Positions 50,494-59,227 of a stretch of DNA of 64,000 nucleotides are shown here, in pieces (positions within the stretch are counted from its first letter, which is position 1; every line of letters begins with the position of its first letter). The position numbers and the translations under genes were made by a program. Source of the stretch: Clostridia bacterium (GTDB lineage: Bacteria; Bacillota; Clostridia; Oscillospirales; CAG-272); the NCBI GenBank assembly GCA_017463485.1, contig JAFTPD010000013.1, positions 1 through 64,000 on the forward strand, given 5' to 3'. Below the pieces are notes generated by a model. That model did not search any database. It had not been told where the DNA came from and saw nothing but the letters and a program-made list of their open reading frames with translations.

Positions 50494-53400
50494 TTACTTC
50501 ATATTCTTATACTTTTCGTAGTCGCGGGCGGCGGATTCTCCCGCCTCCTTGAACATTTCCTTTGCGTTTTCGGGGAATGTGCGCGTCAGGGAGGAATATC
50601 TCACCTCGCCCATGAGGAAATCCTCAAAATTCAAGGTAGGCTCGCCCGAATCCAACGTGAGCGGCTGTTCCTTCGACGGATCGAAGCGGTACAGCTTCCA
50701 ATATCCTGCGTCTACCGCGCGCTTCATCTCCATCTGCGCGTTTCCGAGACCGCCGCGTATTCCGTGCGCGGAGCAAGGAGTGTATGCGATAATTACAGCA
50801 GGGCCGTCAAACGCCTCCGCCTCCTTTATCGCCTTGACCGTCTGGTTATAGTCCGCGCCCATCGCAACCTGCGCGACGTACACATTTCCATAAGTCATAA
50901 GTATCGCGCCGAGATCCTTCTTGGGACTCTTTTTGCCCGACGCGCAGAACTGCGCAACAGCGCCCAAGGGAGTCGCCTTTGATGACTGACCGCCTGTGTT
51001 GGAGTACACCTCAGTGTCAACAATAAACACCTTTACGGGCTCGCCCTGTGCAAGCACGTGGTCAAGTCCGCCAAAGCCAATGTCGTATGCCCAGCCGTCG
51101 CCGCCAAACATCCAAAAGCTCTTTTTGGAGAGCTGATCCCGGTGCACAATGATATCCCGCTTGACACCGTCAGCCGCGCCGTCGAGAGTACAAGCTTCAA
51201 GAGCCGACACAAGCGCTTCACCTGCCTTACGCGAACCGTCTATACTGTCAAACTCGTTTATCCAACCGTCCAGCGCGGACACAAGCTCGGTGTTACCGTC
51301 AACCATGTCACGCAATCTCTTTGCGCGGATGAGCTGTGCTTGCCTTTGCATCTTGACGGACAGGCACATACCCAGAGAGAATTCCGCGTTGTTTTCAAAC
51401 AGCGAGTTTGACCACGCGGGGCCGTGTCCCTTTTTGTTGGTGGTATATGGAATACCCGGCATGGGAGATCCCCACGCCTGCGAGCAACCCGTAGCGTTTG
51501 CCCAGTAAACTCTGTCACCGACAAGCTGGGTGAGCAGCTTTGCGTAAGGCGTTTCGCCACATCCCGCGCAAGCCGCAGAGAACTCAAGCAACGGTTGCTT
51601 GAACTGACTTCCCTTTACGGTGTAGATGTCGAAAATGTCACTCTTTTCGCTGACGGCAAGTCCGTATTTCCAAGCCTCCGACGTGTCATCTGCCTCTTCA
51701 ACGCTCACCATGCGAATCGCCTTATCCTTTGCGGGACAGCAGTTTACGCAAGAGGAGCAGCCAGTGCAGTCGTCACGGCTTATCTGCAAGGTATAATTCA
51801 GCCGAAGTTCCTTGACGCCCTTGGCGGGGACAAGCTGCATATCGGCAGGCGCACCCGCGCTTTCAGTCTCATCCAAAAGGTACGGACGAATTACTGCGTG
51901 GGGGCAGACGTAGGAGCAACGGTTACATTGCAGGCAGGCTTCGGGATTCCAAACGGGAACCTTGGTTGCAATAGCGCGCTTTTCGTAGGCGGTAAGACCC
52001 ATTTCGATAGCGCCATCCTCATATCCCTTGAATGCGGAAACGGGCAGGTCGTCGCCCTTTTGAGCATTGATAGGCTCAAGAATATTCTTTACAACGTCGG
52101 GGCGGTTGTCCTCGGCGTTATCATTTTCATCTGCGGCATCAGCCCAAGCGAACGGTATCTCGACCTTTACAAGTCCCGAGCCGCCGCGCTCTATTGCGGC
52201 GATATTGCTGTTTACAACATCCTCTCCCTTGGCGAAGTACATCTTGCGCACGCCCGCCTTCATATATTTCATCGCTTCGTCTATGGGAAGCAGTCCCGAC
52301 AGGTGGAAGAAGGCAGATTGAAGCACCATATTGGTGTGATTGCCAAGTCCGCACTCTGCGGCTATTTTTGCCGCATCGATTACGTAGAAGCTTGCGTGTT
52401 TAGCTGCCAAATCGCGCTTGACGGAGGCGGGCAGCTTTGCTTCAAGCTCCTCGGCGCTCCACGGGCAGGCAAGCAGGAACGTGCCGCCCTCCTTAAGCTC
52501 GGATATCATATCGTAGTGATATACGTAGGTAGGATTATGACACGCGACGAAATCCGCGTGCTTGACGAAATGGCTGGAGCGAATGGGATGATCTGAAAAG
52601 CGCAGGTGCGATTTGGTAACTCCGTAAGACTTTTTCGCGTCGTACTCAAAATACGCCTGACCGTATTTATCGGTGTGCTGGCTGACTATCTCGACGGTGG
52701 ATTTGTTGGCGCCTACCGTACCGTCAGAGCCGAGTCCCCAGAACTTGCAGTTTATCTGCTCGTACTTTTCGTCGTCGGGATATACGCGCTCGGTCAGCTT
52801 TAAAGAATGGTGAGTAACGTCGTCCTCAATACCGATAGTAAATCCGTTCTTTGGGCTATCAGACGCAAGATTATCGAACACGGCGATTATCTGTGCGGGG
52901 TCGGTGTCCTTGGAGGACAGACCGTATCTGCCGCCGATAACCAGCGGCGCGTTACCGCTCTGCGCGTCGTCGTAGAATGCAGTGCGCACGTCCTGATACA
53001 GTGGCTCACCCGCCGCGCCCATCTCCTTGCAACGGTCAAGCACCGCTATGCGCTTGACGGATGGGGGGATAGCCTTGCGAAAATGCTCAAACGAGAAGGG
53101 GCGGAACAGGTGTACCTGCAAAAATCCTACGCGGCGTCCCTTTGCGTTGAGGTAGTCCACCGTTTCTTTTACCGTTCCGCTGACAGAGCCCATAGCGATA
53201 ATAACATCCTCTGCGTCCTTGTCGCCGTAGTAGTTAAAGAGGTGGTATTCCCTGCCGCATATCTCGCTAAGCTTGCCGAGATATTTTTCAACGATATCGG
53301 GCAGGCTGTCGTAGTAAGCGTTTGAAGCCTCGCGTACTTGGAAGTATATATCCGGATTCTGAACGGTGGAGCGCAGAAGCGGATGCTCGGGATTGAGCGC

Positions 53401-54042
53401 GTGGGCGCGGAAGGCTTCCAGCGCGTCGTAATTTACCAGCGGCGCGAGCGACTCGTATGGCATAAGCTCCACTTTGGAAATTTCGTGAGAGGTGCGGAAG
53501 CCGTCAAAGAAATGCAGGAACGGCACGCGGCTCTCAATAGCGGCAAGGTGCGCCGCCGCGGAAATATCCATTATTTCCTGAACGCTTGCCGTGGACAGCA
53601 TAGCAAATCCCGTCTGACGGCAGTTCATAACGTCCGAATGATCTCCGAAGATGGAGAAGGCGTGAGTTCCCACGGTACGCGACGCAACGTGAAGCACGCC
53701 CGGGTGGAGCTGTCCCGAAATGCGGTGCATTACGGGGATCATCAGCATAAGTCCCTGCGAGGAGGTAAAGGAGGTGGCAAGCGCACCCGATTCGAGCGCA
53801 CCGTGCACAGCCGCCGCCGCACCCGCCTCCGATTGCATCTCCACAAGAGTCACGGGCTGACCGAAAAGATTCTTCTTTCCCTTCGCGCTCCACGCATCCG
53901 TCTTGCCCGCCATGGGCGAGGACGGAGTGATGGGATATATCGCCGCGACCTCGGTAAATGCGTAGGCTATATGCGCCGCCGCCTCGTTACCGTCCATGGT
54001 GACGGTCTCACGCTGTTGTTTTTTGATGTTTTCGTTCATCAT
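50494..54042 (-). CDS. nifJ: pyruvate:ferredoxin (flavodoxin) oxidoreductase
   Basis: This 1182-residue single-chain enzyme oxidatively decarboxylates pyruvate to acetyl-CoA and CO2 with electrons to ferredoxin. Domain order is complete: a TPP-pyrimidine domain (AYPITPSSPMAG near 35), a gamma-type domain (GLGSDGTVGANKSTV), two 4Fe-4S motifs starting at Cys703 (CLQCNRCSYVCP, then CTGCSSCVNCCP), and the TPP/Mg domain (AACAGCGETPYAK, GGDGWAYDIGFGGLDHVL, SNTGGQSSKATP). It is the last gene of the T-box operon, 16 bases after the fusion gene. Leucine-responsive control of PFOR would be unusual; it may serve 2-oxoacid metabolism linked to the LeuA-like protein. Confidence 0.96.
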   Translation of the reverse strand: MMNENIKKQQRETVTMDGNEAAAHIAYAFTEVAAIYPITPSSPMAGKTDAWSAKGKKNLFGQPVTLVEMQSEAGAAAAVHGALESGALATSFTSSQGLMLMIPVMHRISGQLHPGVLHVASRTVGTHAFSIFGDHSDVMNCRQTGFAMLSTASVQEIMDISAAAHLAAIESRVPFLHFFDGFRTSHEISKVELMPYESLAPLVNYDALEAFRAHALNPEHPLLRSTVQNPDIYFQVREASNAYYDSLPDIVEKYLGKLSEICGREYHLFNYYGDKDAEDVIIAMGSVSGTVKETVDYLNAKGRRVGFLQVHLFRPFSFEHFRKAIPPSVKRIAVLDRCKEMGAAGEPLYQDVRTAFYDDAQSGNAPLVIGGRYGLSSKDTDPAQIIAVFDNLASDSPKNGFTIGIEDDVTHHSLKLTERVYPDDEKYEQINCKFWGLGSDGTVGANKSTVEIVSQHTDKYGQAYFEYDAKKSYGVTKSHLRFSDHPIRSSHFVKHADFVACHNPTYVYHYDMISELKEGGTFLLACPWSAEELEAKLPASVKRDLAAKHASFYVIDAAKIAAECGLGNHTNMVLQSAFFHLSGLLPIDEAMKYMKAGVRKMYFAKGEDVVNSNIAAIERGGSGLVKVEIPFAWADAADENDNAEDNRPDVVKNILEPINAQKGDDLPVSAFKGYEDGAIEMGLTAYEKRAIATKVPVWNPEACLQCNRCSYVCPHAVIRPYLLDETESAGAPADMQLVPAKGVKELRLNYTLQISRDDCTGCSSCVNCCPAKDKAIRMVSVEEADDTSEAWKYGLAVSEKSDIFDIYTVKGSQFKQPLLEFSAACAGCGETPYAKLLTQLVGDRVYWANATGCSQAWGSPMPGIPYTTNKKGHGPAWSNSLFENNAEFSLGMCLSVKMQRQAQLIRAKRLRDMVDGNTELVSALDGWINEFDSIDGSRKAGEALVSALEACTLDGAADGVKRDIIVHRDQLSKKSFWMFGGDGWAYDIGFGGLDHVLAQGEPVKVFIVDTEVYSNTGGQSSKATPLGAVAQFCASGKKSPKKDLGAILMTYGNVYVAQVAMGADYNQTVKAIKEAEAFDGPAVIIAYTPCSAHGIRGGLGNAQMEMKRAVDAGYWKLYRFDPSKEQPLTLDSGEPTLNFEDFLMGEVRYSSLTRTFPENAKEMFKEAGESAARDYEKYKNMK

Positions 54043-54058
54043 TTTCTCCTTGAAAATA

Positions 54059-56575
54059 TCAATTAAGTCCGTACTTTTCTGCCGCCGCCTCGCGCATCTT
54101 ATACTTGAGTATCTTGCCTGCGGCGTTCATGGGGAAGGAATTTACAAATTCAATATATCTCGGCACCTTGTGTCTTGCCATGTGTGCGGCAACGTATGCC
54201 TTCATTTCCTCGACAGATGATTCCTCGCCCTCCTTGAGTATAATGCAAGCCATTATCTCCTCGCCGTACTGCTTATCGGGAACGCCGATAACCTGCACGT
54301 CGCGGATCTTGGGATTGGTATAAAGGAATTCCTCTATCTCCTTGGGGTAGATGTTCTCGCCGCCTCGGATTATCATATCCTTCAGTCTGCCCGTGATACG
54401 GTAAGTGCCGTTAGGCTCGCGGCAGGCGATATCTCCCGTGTGAAGCCAACCGTCAGCGTCAATAGTGGAGGCGGTTGCCTCGGGCATCTTGTAATATCCC
54501 TTCATGATGTTATAGCCGCGGGCAACGAACTCGCCGTTTACTCCGTCGGGACAGTCAAGTCCCGTTTCGGGGTCGACTATCTTGCACTCGACGTGCGGGA
54601 ACGCGCGTCCTACGGTTTCGCATCTTTCGTCCAGCGGCTCGTCTACCTCGCCCATGGTGCATCCAGGGGAAGCTTCCGTCTGTCCGTAAACGCTGACGAT
54701 TCCCGTCATGTGCATCTCGTCGGGCTGTGCGGCGCGCTTCATCAGGTCTGCGGGGCAGTTTGCGCCCGCCATGATTCCCGTTCTCATATAAGAGAAATCC
54801 GTCTTTCTGTAATCCTCGTGGTTAAACATAGCGATAAACATTGTAGGCACACCGTTAAAGGAGGTGATATGCTCTCTGTCAATGCAAGCCAGCGCGGATT
54901 TGGGGGAGAAGTAAGGAATCGGGTACAGCGTTCCTCCGTGCGTCATGGTCGCGGTCATGGACAGCACCATGCCGAAGCAGTGGAACATAGGAACTTGTAT
55001 CATAACTCTGTCGGCGGTGGACAGATCCATTCTGTCGCCGATACATTTACCGTTGTTTACTACGTTATAGTGGGTGAGCATTACGCCCTTGGGGAAGCCT
55101 GTCGTACCCGAGGTATACTGCATATTGCAAACGTCCTGCGGGGAGACCTTTGCCGCCATTCTGCGAATCTCCTCAAGAGGCACGCGGTCATATCTTGCCA
55201 TAGCCTCGTCCCACGTCTGGCATCCCTTCTGACGGAATCCGACGGTAATGACGTTGCGCAAGAAAGGCAAACGCTTTGCGTGAAGCGGCTCGCCCGCGCG
55301 GTGATTTTCAAGCTCGGGACAAAGCTCGGCAATTATTTCCTTATAGTTGGAGTCGCGATAGCCCTCCTCCATAACCAGCGTGTGGGTATCCGACTGACGG
55401 AGCAGATACTCCGCCTCGTGTACCTTGTATGCAGTGTTCACGGTCACAAGCACAGCGCCGATTTTGACGGTCGCCCAGAACGTAATATACCATTGCGGCA
55501 GATTTGTCGACCAAATGGCAACGTGGCTTCCCGCCTTGACGCCCATATCCACAAGCGCGCGGGCAAAGGTATCCACGTCGTCACGGAATTCCTCATAGGT
55601 GCGGGTATAGTCAAGCGTCGTGTACTTGAAGGCATACTGGTCGGGGAATTCCTCCACCTGCTTATCCAGCACCTCCGAGAAGGTCATGTCGATAAGCGAG
55701 TCCTTCTGCCACACGAATTTTCCCGTGTGCGTTTTGTTTTCATACAGCTTCTTGCGCTTTTTACGGACACCGCTCTCGTACTTTTGCATATAGCTTGTAA
55801 AGTGCAGGAAAATGATGTCCATATCCGCAAGCTCGCTAAGCCACGTGGGGTCCCATTCAAGCGAGATAAATCCCTCGTAGTTGATGGAGCGGAGCGCCTT
55901 CATCATGTCGTCAAGAGGGAGTGAGCCCTCGCCGATAAGACGATATTCCACCTTGTCCCCTACCACCTCTGAATCCTTGAGGTGAATATGGCGAATGTAC
56001 GCGCCGAGATTTTGCAGAGAGGTCTGTGCGCTCTCGCCCGCCGTGCGGTAGGTGTGGTGCATATCCCACAGCGCGCCGATATTGTCGTCGGCGTAGGTAT
56101 CAAGCACGCCCTTGAGTCTGCCCGTATCCGCATACGCATCAACGGTTTCGATTATAAGCGTCACGTCAGAGCCTACGGCGACGGGACGCAGGGCGTCAAG
56201 ATACTTGCAAACGGTAGCGTCAACCTCTGACGCGTCCTTATCCTTCGCACCCGTGGTGTGGATGCGCACAAAGGGAATGTGCAGAGCCGCCGCGGTGCGG
56301 ATGCATTCGGTGATCTCGCCCACACCCGCGTCAAAGCTATCGCCGTCGGCAATATTCGCCGCGGTGTCAACGCAGGGCACGCACAGTCCCCTATCCATCA
56401 GATTGCGATAGGTTGCGCGTATCATGGTGGCGTCAAAAACGTCGTTCTTTCCCGTGAATGCGGGGTGATGTATATCGTGAATTTCTATACCGTTAAAGCC
56501 AAGCTCCTCCGCCTTGTCGCAAAACTGCGCCCATGTGCAGGAATCCCAGCCCTTAGTGGAAAATGACAGCTTCAT
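54059..56575 (-). CDS. fusion of a TIM-barrel sugar isomerase/epimerase and an acyl-CoA synthetase
   Basis: This 838-residue protein has two parts. Residues 1 to about 265 are an AP-endonuclease-2-type TIM barrel (KAEELGFNGIEIHDIH) with likely metal ligands Glu143, Asp171, His197 and Glu240. Residues about 290-838 are an ANL acyl-CoA synthetase: QYTSGTTGFPKG at 486-497, YGQTEASPGCT near 630, DGWLHTGD near 708, GRLKDMIIRGGENIYP near 729, and the catalytic lysine Lys821 in NAAGKILKYK. A basic linker (VRKKRKKLYENK) joins them. Both sites look intact. It lies between the LeuA-like gene and PFOR with 16-18 base gaps. It may activate a carboxylic acid made from a sugar-like substrate; this is inference. 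Confidence 0.9.
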   Translation of the reverse strand: MKLSFSTKGWDSCTWAQFCDKAEELGFNGIEIHDIHHPAFTGKNDVFDATMIRATYRNLMDRGLCVPCVDTAANIADGDSFDAGVGEITECIRTAAALHIPFVRIHTTGAKDKDASEVDATVCKYLDALRPVAVGSDVTLIIETVDAYADTGRLKGVLDTYADDNIGALWDMHHTYRTAGESAQTSLQNLGAYIRHIHLKDSEVVGDKVEYRLIGEGSLPLDDMMKALRSINYEGFISLEWDPTWLSELADMDIIFLHFTSYMQKYESGVRKKRKKLYENKTHTGKFVWQKDSLIDMTFSEVLDKQVEEFPDQYAFKYTTLDYTRTYEEFRDDVDTFARALVDMGVKAGSHVAIWSTNLPQWYITFWATVKIGAVLVTVNTAYKVHEAEYLLRQSDTHTLVMEEGYRDSNYKEIIAELCPELENHRAGEPLHAKRLPFLRNVITVGFRQKGCQTWDEAMARYDRVPLEEIRRMAAKVSPQDVCNMQYTSGTTGFPKGVMLTHYNVVNNGKCIGDRMDLSTADRVMIQVPMFHCFGMVLSMTATMTHGGTLYPIPYFSPKSALACIDREHITSFNGVPTMFIAMFNHEDYRKTDFSYMRTGIMAGANCPADLMKRAAQPDEMHMTGIVSVYGQTEASPGCTMGEVDEPLDERCETVGRAFPHVECKIVDPETGLDCPDGVNGEFVARGYNIMKGYYKMPEATASTIDADGWLHTGDIACREPNGTYRITGRLKDMIIRGGENIYPKEIEEFLYTNPKIRDVQVIGVPDKQYGEEIMACIILKEGEESSVEEMKAYVAAHMARHKVPRYIEFVNSFPMNAAGKILKYKMREAAAEKYGLN

Positions 56576-56593
56576 TTTGATTACCTCGCTTTA

Positions 56594-58009
56594 TCAAACC
56601 TTTTCTTCGTAGGCTATCTTGTTGATAGCGTTGACGTAAGCGCGAATGGATGCGCCGATTATATCGGTGGAGATACCTGTGCCCGAATACAGCTTTCCGC
56701 CCGCACGAAGTCGCACCAGAGCGCTTCCCATAGCCTCCTTGCCCTCGGTAACGGACTGGATCTGGAAATCGTCCAGCTCATATCTCGTGCCGACAACGGC
56801 ATCAACCGCAAGGAATGCCGCGTCAATAGGACCAAAGCCCGCGCACACCTCGCTGATCATCTCGCCGTCCTTCTCTACCTGAATATTAGCGGTGGAAGAG
56901 ATGTGGCTGCCACTGTTTATAACGTAGCTTACAAGTCTGTACGTAGGAGGCACCTGCAGAGCAACCGACGCGATAATAGCATCCAGCTCTCTTGCGTCAA
57001 CCGTCTTTTGACGGGCAACGGTGCAGAAGGACTCGTATACCTTGGACACGTCCTCGTCGGACAGGTCGTAGCCCAGCTTCTTTATCGCCTTTGCGACGGT
57101 GGCAATATCGTCGTTTTTATCCAATACAAAGCTTTCGGTGGAGTCTGCGTCCTCGGTCTGAACAGCTACGCCTGCGATTTTTTCCACAAGTCCGAGCTGA
57201 CGGAGCGAGCGCTGAAGCTCGGTGGTCTTGATTCCACACGAAAAGCCGCAATCGTCGCCCTTTATTCTCATTATCTGTGCCATTTCGGACAGAGCAGGCG
57301 CGCTGTCACCGCCACCGACGGACACGCAAACGCCGCACACAGTCTCGTTCTTGACAGCCGCTACGGCGCACGCCGCGCCTACGGAGAGTGCATTGGAGCA
57401 TTGTACGCTTACGGCAATTCCCTTTTCCGAAATAACGGGAGCCGCCGCCATAACGTCAGCAATAAAATTCGCCATCTCATCAGGCAGGAAAATTCCCGCG
57501 CTGTCGCACAGAGTTACCTCTGTCGCGCCGTTATCAACCGCCGTTTTTATCGCTTCGGCGAGAATGGGCATATCGCTTCTGGTCGCGTCAACAGCCGCGA
57601 AGTTTACTCGCTCACATTTTGCTCTTGCCACGCCTACAAGCTCCGAAATCATTTCCATTACCTTGGGCGCTTTTCTATGACAAATATATTCCATCTGCAC
57701 CGCAGATGTGGGAACGGCAACAAGCAGCTCCGGCTTCTTTGCAACGGATACAGCGTTCCATGCAAGCTCAACAGACTCAGCCGTAAATCCTACGGGCATG
57801 GAAAGCACGCTGTTCTTTACCACTGCCGCCATGGTGCGGACGATCATGGTATCAGCCGTCACATTTGCTATGGGGGACAGACAAATTCTGTCAACGTGCA
57901 ATTTATCCAGCACCTTTGCGATCTCTACCCTTTCCTTAAAGGTGTAGACACTCTCTCCTCCCTTGAAGCTATCTCGCAGAGTCACGTCGGTAAAAACTAC
58001 TTTTTTCAT
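56594..58009 (-). CDS. LeuA-like (2-isopropylmalate synthase family) protein without HxH metal ligands
   Basis: This protein of about 471 residues has the HMGL-like TIM barrel (FTDVTLRDSFKGGE at the start, VNFAAVDATRSD near 135-147) and the LeuA C-terminal allosteric domain. That domain shows YELDDFQIQSVTEG and GISTDIIGASIRAYVNAINK. In LeuA the barrel binds metal through HxHND; here the segment reads SVQCSNAL (about 201-208), so both His are lost, while Asp13 and Asn206 remain. The GxGERAGN loop is replaced by VGGGDSAPAL. Classical acetyl-CoA condensation is therefore doubtful. ATG at 58009 is used; the frame continues into the T-box, which is not coding. It leads an operon with the TIM-acyl-CoA synthetase fusion and PFOR. 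Confidence 0.82.
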   Translation of the reverse strand: MKKVVFTDVTLRDSFKGGESVYTFKERVEIAKVLDKLHVDRICLSPIANVTADTMIVRTMAAVVKNSVLSMPVGFTAESVELAWNAVSVAKKPELLVAVPTSAVQMEYICHRKAPKVMEMISELVGVARAKCERVNFAAVDATRSDMPILAEAIKTAVDNGATEVTLCDSAGIFLPDEMANFIADVMAAAPVISEKGIAVSVQCSNALSVGAACAVAAVKNETVCGVCVSVGGGDSAPALSEMAQIMRIKGDDCGFSCGIKTTELQRSLRQLGLVEKIAGVAVQTEDADSTESFVLDKNDDIATVAKAIKKLGYDLSDEDVSKVYESFCTVARQKTVDARELDAIIASVALQVPPTYRLVSYVINSGSHISSTANIQVEKDGEMISEVCAGFGPIDAAFLAVDAVVGTRYELDDFQIQSVTEGKEAMGSALVRLRAGGKLYSGTGISTDIIGASIRAYVNAINKIAYEEKV

Positions 58010-58046
58010 TTTTTTGCCCTTCTTTCTGAAAATTTCCACGGAGGCA

Positions 58047-58325
58047 TAATAAAAGCCGCCTCCATGACTTAATGCCATGGGGACGGCTGAAATACATTTC
58101 AGTCGCGGTACCACCCCGCTTGCCGCCAAGATACAGGCGACCTCTCATACGGTTCACTTTCAAACCGCCGCGCTTTAACGGGCGCTCCCGTGACTCTTTA
58201 CTATTGTTTCAAAAGTCCTGCTCCGGAATGAGACAGCAACTTCGTCCCTACGCATTGGCTCGCACCCACCGCCAACTCTCTGTGTGCTGTAACGAAGTCC
58301 TTAATTCCATCAACGCATTTTGCTT
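58047..58325 (-). ncRNA. T-box leader, probable leucine specifier CUC
   Basis: The minus strand carries the T-box sequence GGGGTGGTACCGCG (58104-58118 region), a Stem I with AGAGAG-TTGGCGGTGGGTGCG-AGCCAA (given in parts), and a terminator hairpin (58047-58090) ending GGCGGCTTTTATTAT. In the specifier region CTC followed by A lies at 58230-58232, between pairing arms ACAGCA/TGCTGT and GGAAT/ATTCC. CUC reads as leucine, which agrees with the LeuA-like gene behind it. Uncharged tRNA-Leu should stabilise the antiterminator and switch the operon on. Confidence 0.9.
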
Positions 58326-58336
58326 TTATACTAAAT

Positions 58337-58365
58337 ATTATAATCACTCGCCGCCAATTTGTCAA
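58337..58365 (-). promoter_or_regulatory. promoter of the T-box operon
   Basis: A consensus minus-strand TTGACA (58360-58365) and TATAAT (58337-58342) pair with 17-base spacing. It lies just after the amidohydrolase gene, with no clear terminator between, so some read-through is possible. Confidence 0.88.
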
Positions 58366-58402
58366 TATGGTATTTTTAATGTTTTTACACTTTGCCAAGG
58401 CA

Positions 58403-59212
58403 TCAAACGTTGGGCATATTAAACAATCTTTTGAAATTTTCGGAGAATACAAGCTCAAATTCCGCGTCGGACAGGGGTAATTTTTCCACCTTTTCGACCT
58501 CAACCGAGGGATTCCATATTGGAAAATCCGTGCCGAACATAAATTTATTCACTCCAAACCGCTCGATAAGCCGCATGGCGTTGTCGTAGGACAGTATTCC
58601 CAGCGAGCTTGACGTGTCAAACCACAGATTTGGGGATGGCGGCAGTGTGTCAAGCGCCTCCTCCCACCGCTGATATCCGCCGAAATGCGCGGCTATGACG
58701 GTAAGATCGGGAACGGCGCGCATAAGCTGTGCCAGACGGCAGGGACGGGAGTATTCATATCTCTCGTCGCCCATGTGAATAAGCAGAGGAAGTCCTCTTT
58801 TGGCGATAGCGCGGTACATGGGAATGAGCCGCTCCTCGTCCATATTGAAGCGTTGAAAATCGGGGTGCAGCTTGACTCCGCGAAGTCCCATTTCAATTCC
58901 GCGGTCAAGCTCCTCCTCGTAATTTTCAAAATCGGGATGAAGTGCCATCAGCGCAGTAAATTCGGGATGTGCCGCCGCGACTGAGGCAATAAAATCGTTG
59001 ATATGCTCTACCTGCGACACCACGGTGGCAGTCGAGCAGACGAGATAATGGCAAGCGCCGATCTCATTACCCGCCGAAATAAGATTGTCAACGGACGCGG
59101 GGCTATACCAATCCAGCCCGTAAAACGCGCCTATGTTTTCGGACACCTTTTCGGCAATTTTGTCGGGAAATATGTGAGTATGTGCATCAATTATTTTTCT
59201 TTTGGGTTTCAT
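58403..59212 (-). CDS. metal-dependent amidohydrolase (ACMSD/amidohydrolase-2 type)
   Basis: This 269-residue TIM-barrel hydrolase has the metal motif DAHTHIF with His11 and His13, a lysine in RGVKLHPDFQ, LLIHMGD, VIAAHFGG and the C-terminal Asp in KFMFGTDFP. It belongs to the amidohydrolase-2 family, which includes decarboxylases of the ACMSD type and lactonases; the substrate is unknown. It is the last gene of the ABC-add operon, 15 bases after adenosine deaminase. Confidence 0.9.
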   Translation of the reverse strand: MKPKRKIIDAHTHIFPDKIAEKVSENIGAFYGLDWYSPASVDNLISAGNEIGACHYLVCSTATVVSQVEHINDFIASVAAAHPEFTALMALHPDFENYEEELDRGIEMGLRGVKLHPDFQRFNMDEERLIPMYRAIAKRGLPLLIHMGDERYEYSRPCRLAQLMRAVPDLTVIAAHFGGYQRWEEALDTLPPSPNLWFDTSSSLGILSYDNAMRLIERFGVNKFMFGTDFPIWNPSVEVEKVEKLPLSDAEFELVFSENFKRLFNMPNV

Positions 59213-59227
59213 TTTTAGATTCAGCTT

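Noticed and set aside
58010-58129. Upstream extension of the LeuA-like frame
   Set aside because: It runs through the T-box terminator and antiterminator, which are RNA structure and not coding.
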